Made by a program: the position numbers and the translations under genes. Positions 55,891 to 64,000 of a stretch of 64,000 nucleotides of DNA are shown here, one piece after another (position 1 is the first letter of the stretch; each line of letters opens with the position of its first letter). This DNA is from Areca catechu (lineage: Eukaryota; Streptophyta; Magnoliopsida; Arecales; Arecaceae). Under the pieces are notes generated by a model that was not told the origin of the DNA, made no database searches, and worked only from the letters and a program-made list of their open reading frames with translations. Where the stretch lies: assembly GCA_021397845.1 (NCBI GenBank), contig CM038053.1, positions 149,814,041 through 149,878,040 on the forward strand, read 5' to 3'.

Positions 55891-57565
55891 TGGTGAGGAC
55901 ACAAGAGCCAGGAAGAGGAAGCAAACCTTTTCCAATTCAATTTTGATCACCAATGAGTAAGTCCATGTGTTCTTCATAAAGAACACTCGAGTCCCAGTTA
56001 TTTTGAGTTTGTAATTAGGTCAAATTAAGTTGTAATTTGATCAAATTGAGTGTAATTTGGTCAATTAGGGTTGTTGGGTTACCAATTGAGTCCATTAAGT
56101 CCATCAATTGGTTTAAGAGTCTTGTAAATAGTATTAATTTGCTTTGTTTGGTGAATTGTCTAATTTGAGTCCTGTAATTAGTGCTTGAATAAGTCAAGGG
56201 GAGTCATAATTATTCAAGACCCAAGTCATCATCACCTTGGTGGAACAATTCTAAGCCAAAAAGGGTTGTCCAAATTTTTTCACCAGATATTCGGACATTG
56301 GAACATCCTGACTTTGGGAAACCGGACAACTGGATATTTGGACAACTTTAAATTCATCCTTATCTAAGAGAGGCGTCCATCCATTTTCATCGCCCATTTC
56401 AAGGCGATTGAGAGGAGTAAAGCAGAAAGACTCTGCTTTTTATCTTGCACCCCCTCATTCCCTCTTGTCACCCACTCCAAGCCACTCCAAGATGATGCCC
56501 ACCCATGGTCCATTCAAATTTTAAATGAGAGAAAGTCCAAGATAAGTGGAAGCTCATCCATAATTCAAAGGAAGAGTCCAAGATAAATGGAGGATTATCC
56601 AAATTCAAAGGAGTTATCTTCTATCTATTTTTAAATTCAAAGCGAGAATTATCCTCATCCAAATTTAAATTCAAATGAAGGATTCAAACTTTTGAAGCTA
56701 TTTTTTATCCCTTGTTGTCGATCAAAAAATCAGATTCACGCCAAGAAGGGAGAAAGAAAAAATTCTCATCGCCACTTTTTAAGAGGAGTAAGAGAGAAGG
56801 ACCCCCATACCCCTTGTAAATTGATTATTGATTTATGAGATGAAATGCTGTCTCTTTCCACAAAGCTGGGTAGGCTTAGTGATTTTCTCTAAGGGCGGGG
56901 AGGTCCTTAAGAGCTTAAGGTGGGGAGGTCCTTGAGAGCTCAAGGCAATGAGGTCCTTGAGTAGAGGTTCTGTCGGATTCATCAAGCTGCTACCAATTTG
57001 CTACAAGCCCTACACATCCAACATTTCTTTTTTTTTTTTCATTTTGGAGCCTGCTTACTTTGTTCTTAAAATCTTATTTGCTGCCTTCTCTGCAAATCCC
57101 AGGTGTTCAAGGATCTTAGAGGATGGATCCTTTGCTTCCGAACCAAGATCTGACGGTGGATCTGAAATTTGTAGGCCTGATCTTCATCCTACTGCAAAAT
57201 CTGAGAGACCAAGCAGCAGATCTATCTCGAGTCGAAGAGAATCTCCATTGGGATAAGTAACCAATCCTTTTCTCATTAGATTTGGTAAATGAAGCATGGA
57301 ATAGCCTGATTTTAGATGGTTTCCTAGTCGTCAACGGTCCTTATTCTTCATAACTTGCGGAGCGGATTGTGGGTAAGTGGTTAATTATCTTCTTTACTCT
57401 CTTCAATATATTATGTTAGTTACTTTACTATGATCATTACTCTCTAAATCATCTAGGCTAAAATTGAATCATCCTACACCGCATCGTAACTGTCCCGCAT
57501 CATCTTATTGGTATCAGAGCTGGCATTATGCATCAGTATTGGTATCAGAGCTATGTGCTGGGTCA
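55891..57565 (+). mobile_element. Element D 5' LTR
   Basis: 1,675 bp, TGGTGAGGACACAAG...GCTGGGTCA. It is about 90 bp shorter than the 3' LTR, lacking the segment corresponding to about 61500-61595. Contains two PBS-like tggtatcagagc motifs near its end. Confidence 0.85.
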
Positions 57566-57583
57566 TTTTATTGGTATCAGAAC
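57509..57583 (+). other. Triplicated primer-binding-site motif of element D
   Basis: tggtatcagagc at 57509-57520 and 57540-57551, and tggtatcagaac at 57572-57583; steps 31 and 32 bp. The first two are inside the LTR (they recur in the 3' LTR at 62280 and 62311); the third lies six bases past the LTR end and is the likely functional site. Confidence 0.75.
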
Positions 57584-58816
57584 CTTAGGTTAGATTAGGG
57601 TTTCATGCTTGCTGAATTTGGCACATACCTGAACTTGATCTGCATAGAACACCATATTAGATTAGTTATTTTCATCTGAAATTAATTTTCTGTTAATCCC
57701 CAGTAAGTCAGTAATTAGCATCTCAAATTTTATTAAAAAAAATAAAAAAATATTTTTCTACAATTTTTTTAATCTCTACTGCATAGTTTAGGTCTGCTGC
57801 AATTTTTTTACCTAGTTTCGATAGCTTTTGTCATAGCTATCCGAAACTTAGTTCATTTAATTTTTTTCATTAATCTAAGCCAAAACAAACTCAGATCTAA
57901 ATCATCCTCATAGATTTCAAATCTGAGGATTTAAAAAAAAATAAATATTTTTCTTAATTATTTTAGAGTACTTTGGTGGAAGGAAATCACGCCTCCTAAG
58001 CGAATATACGAAAGTATATTTATGACCCATGGGAGTAATGTGCTACGGCCAGACGTGATAATCCAAGATTGAAATTTGTTTTGTGCTTAAGTGTATGCTT
58101 GCTGGAATTTTTTGTGATTTGTGTGTTTAAGATTGCTTGGTTAATTTCTTAAGCACAAATTAGGGTTTCTCTGGCACATTCGATCTATTTAGATTCCACT
58201 AAAATTTAATTTCTGTAATTTAAATCTAAAATCCAAAATTTAAAATTCAAAATTTGAATATGAAATCTAAATTTAAAATTTGAAATTTAAAGTTTAAATT
58301 TTGAGTTGCTAGTGTTATCTTATCTTATCTTGGTAACTAGAATTGATTGTGCATTCATATTTTAAACCAATTCTAAGGGCAAGCAATATAACATAAGGGA
58401 AGGATTGAGACCCTTAGCCTGAAACAACCAAGCCCATTTGCATAGTCCTAAGCCTTAATTAAAATCGAGTAGCACTTAAAGCTAGGGACAGCAACAGGTC
58501 GGGTTTTATATACATGTTAACCCATTGTAGTAGTCACTTTTGTGTGTGCTTCTGAGAATTGGTGTTTAAGGCTAGAGGTCCAGAGGTAAATGCTCTAAGC
58601 GGACGGTGGTTCTTTAATTAGGACCTCACGAAAGTGAGGGGAGCCTCCCACCACCCCACCTGTTACCTGGCCAATCGAGGAGTTACTACAGTCTTGGTTA
58701 TTACCTTGACTAAGCACTATATTGGCCCTTAGGTCTAGGAACCCCAGACTTAGGTTGTTTTGTAATGTTTGCATTGCATGACCACTAGAGCAGGCCAAAC
58801 CCAACCAAGTCTGATC
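57584..58816 (+). other. Element D leader
   Basis: Non-coding. At 58200-58310 there is a run of aaattt/aaatct-type AT repeats. At 58557-58571 is aattggtgtttaagg and at 58664-58676 ttacctggccaat, the leader motif shared with chromovirus H and Angela. No gene seen. Confidence 0.65.
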
Positions 58817-59395
58817 ATGGAGTATACTATAGAAATTTTACTAGAGACCTTCAATGAACAATGTGCCCTGATGGATAATAGGTGTGACCGACTAGATAAG
58901 TGACTCGATAACCTAGAAATAACCCGTAGGGCCTGGACTAACCCTGGTTCACCTAAAATGACTTTCCCTGGATCCAGAATTCATTGGCTAGAACCCATTT
59001 GGATTAGTGCTCCTTATCAAAAATTAGGATCTAGCATAGTCCACCCGAGTCGACCCATTCTACAACAGGGTCAACCCAATTTTCATCAGAGCCGACTAAA
59101 CCCTAATTCAAGCTGACCCTCTCCTGTGACCCCTTTTGTTCCTAAGAATGACCCTGAAGAGGAAATATCTATTGCAGACTCAGAGTTAATTGACCAGAAG
59201 GTTACTCAAGCTGAAATCGTAGTGAAAATATATGAAGCTAGAGAAAACCTGATGGATGAATACAAAGGAGAAGACTTCGAGGAGGACAATTCTAGTACCT
59301 TACTTAAGGAAACACTTGGAAAAGAAAAAATTGTTGAGCCTAGTCCTGAAACATCAGAATAACAGGAAATTAGTGAGGACTTGATTCCCATAACT
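58817..59395 (+). pseudogene. Element D gag remnant
   Basis: ATG at 58817 opens MEYTIEILLETFNEQCALMDN, like the N-terminus of chromoviral gag that contains a short coiled coil, but a TGA at 58901 (likely CGA to TGA) and another stop near 59114 interrupt it. The last open piece (59126-59362) is acidic (PEEEISIADSELIDQKV, DEYKGEDFEEDNSS). The conserved capsid core and zinc knuckle are missing. Confidence 0.6.
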
Positions 59396-60560
59396 TAATG
59401 CCCTCAGGAAGAACCCAATCCTTTAGCCTCGACACAAGACCTCCTTCAAGTCCCTGAGGAACAACTCCAAGAGGTCGACATTATTTTAGAAGACTTTCAA
59501 GATGAACTTCCTGAAGACCTTCCAGATGACCTTCTGCCACCTAGAAGCATCCCGCCTGCCATAGATCTTATACCAATAGATCAATATTCAAATCTTAAGA
59601 TCATCCTGAGTAACCAAGGACTGTTTCATGCTTCCCCTAAGTTACCCCAATACTCTAATTCCTATTTCCTATCCTTCCCTTATCATGCTTCTAGAGCCAT
59701 TAGGTTTCATTTTGAAGAGATTACTAGGTTGCATGAGCTCTTAAAGTCCATCCCTTTTGCTACCTACTTTTGGAAGACCTTATGGCATTTGCTAGGGATC
59801 CATGGTAACTGTGCATACCAGACTAGGGTCAATCCTAGAGAATCAATTGTCTGTTAGGTTTAGACCCTAAGAGTCCAATAAAATTTCTCTCAATAGGATT
59901 ACATAGTTGAGTCTGCATTTTTGTCAAGTGTCAGTCAGAGTCCACAGAGTCATTTGCACAGCATGTCAAAGCATTGCATAAAGAAATCAGCAACAAAATT
60001 AAAAAGAGCAATGAATCATATGACCACGAGGCTAACTTACATAAGAGATTTAAAGAGTTTAACGAATGGGACTTCATCATGATCAGGTTATGACATGAGT
60101 GGTTTCCAGTTGGAACCATGAAGAAACTACACGCCCGTAGTGTTGGACCGTATAGGATTATAAAGAAAATTGGACCTAATGCTTATATGCTAGAATTACC
60201 ATCTGAGTTAGGTATTAGTCTAACCTTCAATATATCTGATCTAGTCGAGTTTAAGGAACCAATGGTGATACCTGGTGAGCCATTTGAGCCTGATCCCACC
60301 TTTGAGAGTGACCCTATCCCAGAATGTCTACCAGCCAAATTACCAGAGAGGAGAGAAAAGATTGAGTAGATCATGGATGATAAGATCATAACTACTAGAA
60401 ACAAGAACTACCAAAGATATCTGGTTCGTTGGCAAGGGGGAGACCTGAGTCTGAGAATTCTTGGATCACCGGAGATGATCTTCAAAAGTTGAATCCTGAC
60501 TTGCTAGAACATTACCAGAGCCGAATTGACCCATACTCGATGGGGTCGAGTTCCTCCCAC
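59396..60560 (+). pseudogene. Element D fused pol remnant: pre-RT piece, integrase C-terminus and chromodomain-like end
   Basis: First DFQDELPEDLPDDL.PPR..PPAIDL (59490-59575), which resembles the segment just before chromoviral RT (compare DFKDVFPDDLPD in H). Next comes a short ATYFWKTLWHLLG piece like the integrase core (59755-59795). Then, after stops, the integrase C-terminal module ESFAQHVKALHKEISNKI, NESYDHEANLHKRFKEF, KKLHARSVGPYRIIKKIGPNAYMLELP and FNISDLVEF (59935-60260), and a chromodomain-like stretch YQRYLVRWQGG (60410-60445) and WITGDDLQKLNPDLLEHYQS after a frameshift. Protease, RT, RNase H and most of integrase are deleted. Confidence 0.75.
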
Positions 60561-60571
60561 CCCGGGAGAAT
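60561..60571 (+). other. Element D polypurine tract
   Basis: cccgggagaat directly before the LTR start TGGTGAGG; a typical Ty3/gypsy chromovirus position. Confidence 0.7.
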
Positions 60572-62336
60572 TGGTGAGGACACAAGAGCCAGGAAGAGGA
60601 AGCAAACCTTTTCCAATTCAATTTGGATCACCAATGAGTAAGTCCATGTGTTCTTCATAAAGAATACTCAAGTCCCAATTGTTTTGAGTTTGTAATTAGG
60701 TCAAATTGAGTTGTAATTTGATCAAATTGAATGTAATTTGGTCAATTAGGGTTGTTGGGTTACCAATTGAGTCCATTGAGTCCATCAATTAGTTTAAGAG
60801 TCTTGTAAATAGCATAAATTTGCTTTGTTTGGTAAATTGTCCAATTTGAGTCCTGTAATTAGTGCTTGAATAAGTCAAGGGGAGTCATAATTATCCAAGA
60901 CCCAAGTCATCATCACCTTGGTGGATCAATTCTAAGCCAAAAAGGGGTTGTCCAAATTTTTTCACCAGACATTCGGACATTGGAACATCCTAACATTGGG
61001 ACAACCGGACAACTGGATATTTGGACAACTTTAAATTCATCCTTATCCAAGAGAGGTGTCCATCCATTTTCATTACCCATTTCAAGGAGGCACCAATTGA
61101 GAGGAGTAAAGCAGAAAGACTCTGCTTCTTATCTAGCACCCCCTCATTCCCTCTTGTCGCCCACTCCAAGGCACTCCAAGATGACGTCCACCCATGGTCC
61201 ATTCAAATTTTGAATGGGAGAAAGTCCAAGATAAGTGGAAGCACATCCAAAATTCAAAGAAAGAGTCCAAGATAAATGGAGGATTATCCAAATTCAAAGG
61301 AGTTATCCTCAATCTATTTTTAAATTCAAAGAGAGAATTATCCTCATCCAAATTTAAATTCAAATGAAGGATTCAAACTTTTGAAGCTATTTCTTATCCC
61401 TTGTTGCCGATCAAGAAATCAAAAAATCAGATTCATGCCAAGAAGGGAGAAGGAAAAAATTCTCATCGCCACTTTTTAAGAGGAGTAAGAGAGGACTTCT
61501 CCTCTCTCCCTCTCTTTTATCGCCCAACTCAATGAAAGCCATTCAAGTTGATGCCAAGCCAAGCCAATTCAAATTTCAAGGAAGATAACAAGGAGTGTAT
61601 TGATTTATGAAATGAAATGCTATCTTTTTCCACAAAGCTGGGTAGGCTTAGTGATTTTCTCTAAGGGCGGGGAGGTTCTTAAGAGCTCAAGACGGGGAGG
61701 TCATTGAGAGATCAAGGTGGTGAGGTCCTTGAGTAGAGGTTCTGTCGGATTCATCAAGCTGCTATCGATTTGCTACAAGCCCTACACATCCAACATTTCT
61801 TTTGTTTTTTCATTTTGGAGCTTGCTTACTTTGTTCTTAAAATCTTATTTGCTGCCTTCTCTGCAAATCCCAGGTGTTCAAGGACCTTAGAGGATGGATT
61901 CTTTGCTTCCAAACCAAGATCTGATGGTGGATCTAAAATCTGGAGTCCTGATCTTTATCCTACTATGAAATCTGAGCGACCAAGCAGTAGATCCATTTTG
62001 AGTCGAAGAGAATCTCCATTGGGATAAGTAACAAATCCTTTTTTCATTAGATTTGGTAATTGAAGCATGGAATAGCCTGATCTTAGATGGTTTCCTAGCC
62101 GTCGACGGTCCTTATTCTTCATAACTTGCAGAGCAGATTGCGGGTAAGTGGTTAATTGCCTTCTTTACTCTCTTCAATCTATTATGTTAGTTACTTTACT
62201 ATGATCATTGCTCTTTAAATCATTTAGGCTAAAATTGAATCATCCTACACCGCATCGTAACTGTCCCGCATCATTTTATTGGTATTAGAGCTGGCATTCC
62301 GCATCAGTATTGGTATCAGAGCTATGTGCCCCATCA
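60572..62336 (+). mobile_element. Element D 3' LTR
   Basis: 1,765 bp, ends GTGCCCCATCA followed by the CTTTT duplication. Contains an extra about 90 bp (61500-61595, with tcgcccaactcaatgaaagcc) relative to the 5' LTR. PBS-like motifs at 62280 and 62311. Confidence 0.87.
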
Positions 62337-62341
62337 CTTTT
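62337..62341. repeat. Target-site duplication of element D, right copy (CTTTT)
   Basis: Identical to 55886-55890. Confidence 0.92.
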
Positions 62342-63215
62342 GCTTGAGAGTGGTTGAACTTCAATGAATAGTAGTGAATATTCTCTTTTCTTCTCTCTTG
62401 GATATTTCTATTTCATTTCCATTAGTTTTGATTTGATTTGAACCATATAAATACCTTCCCAAGATGGCAAATCCAGTTTCTAGCCATTAGACTCGAAAAA
62501 CTAGTCATTGGAGGTGAAAAGAGACAAGTTCTGTGTTTGAAAAACTAGCTGTTACTATTCCCAGAACATTATGTGTCGACACTTCAGGCTGTGAGTCGAT
62601 ACTTCAGGTCGACACTTGAACTTCTTGAGTCGACACCCCAGTTCAGATATTTTCAATCTGGCTTTCTAGAAATCTCAGATGTATCGACACTTCTTCAGGT
62701 GAGTCGATACTTTAAGTCGACATTTCGTATCCATGTGTCGACACTTCTATAGTTCTTCATCTTCAGCAAGTTCTGTAACTTGAAAATCTCAGGCGATGAG
62801 CTGATCCATGTGTCGACACTGAGTCGACACTTCAAGTCCATGTGTTGATACTTCAGCCATGCCATCTGAAACTTTCTTTGCATACCGGCTTGAGTCGATA
62901 CTTCACTTCCATGTGTCGATACTTGGTGTCATGTGTCGATACTTTGAGTCGACACCTTACTGAAATCTTCATAAAAATGCCTGAACTTGTGCTGAAACAA
63001 ATTTATATTTCACTCAAGTATCCATTCAAGCAAATTTTGACTGTCCAAGTCTTCTTTGAGTAAATTTCCATCTAAACTTGGCTTCTTCAATCAAACAATC
63101 GTTTTTCAAGTTTATGAGCACATTTTTCTATAAAAACACACTTCAAAGAAATCATTAGTACTCAACTTATACTTAATCATTTTGCTTATCATCAAAATCA
63201 ATAATGGAGTCAATA
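62342..63215 (-). mobile_element. SIRE-2 5' LTR, second part
   Basis: Continues gcttgagagtgg... as in 36450-37312 and ends ggagtcaata (the 3' LTR has ggagtcaaca). GTCGAC palindrome cluster at 62573-62960. Confidence 0.9.
62573..62960 (-). repeat. gtgtcgacac palindrome cluster in the SIRE-2 5' LTR
   Basis: Counterpart of 36682-37055. Individual boxes that are intact in one LTR are decayed in the other (for example gtcgatac here against gtcgacac there), mostly by C/T changes inside GTCGAC. Confidence 0.8.
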
Positions 63216-63220
63216 GAGAA
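63216..63220. repeat. Target-site duplication of SIRE-2, right copy (GAGAA)
   Basis: One mismatch to GAAAA at 35756-35760. Confidence 0.65.
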
Positions 63221-63843
63221 CCCAGCAGTTCATCCAGAGTTAGTGTGTTTAAATCTTTTGCTTCCTAAATGGTAGTTACTTTAGGGTCCCATTTGTTTGG
63301 AAGTAATCTTAGAATCTTTTGTACTAAGTCTGCAATAGAATAAACCGTGCCAAGACTTTTCAAGCTATTAATAATATCTATAAATCATGAAAATATGGCA
63401 GAGATAGTTTCATTTTGCTCCAGCTTAAATAATTTATAGTTATGCACTAGAAGATTGATTTTTGAGGTCTTCACTTGGTAAGTTCCTTCATTGGTCACTT
63501 CGAGTTTATTCCAAATTACTTTTGTAGATGAGCAAACAGAAATTCGATTAAACTCATTTGCATCCAAAGCACAATATAGTAAGTTCATGGCTTTGGCATT
63601 CAGTTCACCCATTTTCATGTCATATTTATCCCAATCCTTTTCAGGTTTTGGGACATCCATGTCATCAACTTTAATCATGGATATTTATGGACCCATAAGA
63701 ATTACCTTCCACAACTAAAAATTAATAGCTTGAATGTATATCTTTATTCTAGCTTTCCAGTAGGAATAATTCGTGCTAGTGAATAGTGGAGGTCTATTAA
63801 TGGATTGGCCTTCGACCAAGGAAGTACTCATGGGATGAGCCAT
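63221..63843 (-). pseudogene. SIRE-1 gag, N-terminal part
   Basis: ATG at 63843 (MAHPMSTSLVEGQSINRPPL). It has in-frame stops near 63715 and 63680, then MDVPKPEKDWDKYDMK, AMNLLYCALDANEFNRIS, WNKLEVTNEGTYQVK and further UBN2-type gag blocks (LGTVYSIADLVQKIL, WDPKVT) in the same frame with stops. It stops at the SIRE-2 target duplication and resumes at 35760. Confidence 0.82.
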
Positions 63844-63875
63844 TAATCTTTACTCTAAATAAGTTTAGAGACACT

Positions 63876-63887
63876 GCTCTAATACCA
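63876..63887 (-). other. SIRE-1 primer-binding site
   Basis: Minus strand tggtattagagc, one mismatch to the tRNA-iMet PBS; two bases from the LTR. Confidence 0.8.
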
Positions 63888-63889
63888 AT

Positions 63890-64000
63890 TGTTGCCCAGG
63901 TGGCTTCCCAAGAGGGGGATGAATTAGAAATTTAAAAAATTTGAACAGATATGTGCTATTTGAAATCTACTTTAGTGTGGATGTGCTGTGTCTCAAATAA
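63890..64000 (-). mobile_element. SIRE-1 5' LTR, start only
   Basis: TGTTGCCCAGGTGGCTTCCCAAGAGGGGG..., a SIRE LTR edge clearly diverged from SIRE-2, running off the right edge of the window. Confidence 0.8.

Larger units (their letters stand above)
55891..62336 (+). mobile_element. Element D: internally deleted, non-autonomous chromovirus
   Basis: 6,446 bp, plus strand. LTRs 55891-57565 and 60572-62336, perfect CTTTT target duplication, and an empty-site copy in the other SIRE-2 LTR. The internal region is only 3.0 kb and lacks zinc knuckle, protease, RT and RNase H. The right terminus gccccatca matches chromovirus H. It must have been mobilised by enzymes from another element. Confidence 0.9.
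35761..63215 (-). mobile_element. SIRE-2: complete SIRE/Maximus-type copia element with two nested insertions
   Basis: 3' LTR 35761-37312, internal 37313-39853 and 49782-55209, 5' LTR 55210-55890 and 62342-63215. Removing Angela-B (39859-49781) and element D (55891-62336) plus one target copy each leaves about 11.1 kb with LTRs of 1,552 and about 1,555 bp. The LTR pair, PBS, gag-pol, extra 3' ORF, polypurine tract and near-matching target duplication are all present. Confidence 0.88.
28356..64000 (-). mobile_element. SIRE-1: SIRE/Maximus-type copia element, interrupted by SIRE-2
   Basis: Minus-strand element: truncated 3' LTR 28356-29452, internal region 29453-35760 and 63221-63889, 5' LTR from 63890 and off the window. 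The gag sequence is continuous across 35760/63221 when SIRE-2 (35761-63215) is removed, as judged by alignment with the SIRE-2 gag at 54541-54600. It is the oldest layer of the right-hand nest. Confidence 0.85.

Noticed and set aside
56948..57256. 102-codon frame in the D LTR and its copy at 61770-62027
   Set aside because: Present in both LTRs only as copies; length differs between them and no domain is visible. Its persistence is not evidence of coding.
59126..59362. Acidic 78-codon frame as a host gene
   Set aside because: Inside element D between LTRs, continuous in frame with the gag remnant.

Overview
The window is nuclear DNA from a flowering plant. It consists almost entirely of LTR retrotransposons inserted into one another, and I find no supportable host protein-coding gene, tRNA or rRNA. 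The evidence for a plant is the set of families: Ty1/copia elements of the Angela/BARE type and the SIRE/Maximus type, Ty3/gypsy chromoviruses, and Tat-type gypsy gag. In addition, the primer-binding sites of the copia elements and chromoviruses match the 3' end of plant initiator tRNA-Met. A monocot is plausible from the Angela-type gag, but the species cannot be named from this sequence.

Left part (1-14 kb) is a scrapyard of truncated elements. It holds a Tat gag fragment and LTR (1-2384, called Tat-1) with a 63-bp minisatellite, then the 3' end of a plus-strand SIRE element with its LTR (2385-4888, SIRE-3). Next come AT-rich filler and a second Tat-like LTR (5236-7080, Tat-2) with a 104-bp minisatellite. 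A coiled-coil ORF remnant (7515-8180) and a 117-bp tandem array (8600-9404) follow. The array cuts off the reverse transcriptase of a minus-strand chromovirus H (9405-14118).

Middle part (14-26.8 kb): a complete Angela-type copia element, Angela-A (14119-24105, minus strand), sits inside the LTR of chromovirus H. It has two LTRs of about 2.06 kb and perfect 5-bp target duplications (GCATT). The H LTR resumes at 24111. Beyond it lie a Tat gag and LTR (24324-26763, Tat-3).

Right part (26.8-64 kb) is a three-level nest. SIRE-1 (minus strand) runs from a truncated 3' LTR (28356-29452) to its 5' LTR at the window edge (63890 onward). Its gag is split by SIRE-2 (35761-63215, minus strand). SIRE-2 is itself split twice: Angela-B (39859-49781, plus strand) lies in its extra 3' ORF, and a non-autonomous chromovirus D (55891-62336, plus strand, TSD CTTTT) lies in its 5' LTR. 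A second, partial copy of the SIRE-1 3' end precedes SIRE-1 at 26764-28355.

Angela-A and Angela-B are near-identical and in opposite orientation, giving a roughly 10-kb inverted repeat with a 15.7-kb spacer. Every polyprotein is broken. The most interesting signals are non-coding: palindromic GTGTCGACAC arrays in LTRs and leaders of unrelated copia lineages; a leader motif (CCTGGCCAAT / ATTGGTGTCTAAGG) shared between Angela elements and chromoviruses; and a tandemly repeated primer-binding site at the LTR edge of element D.
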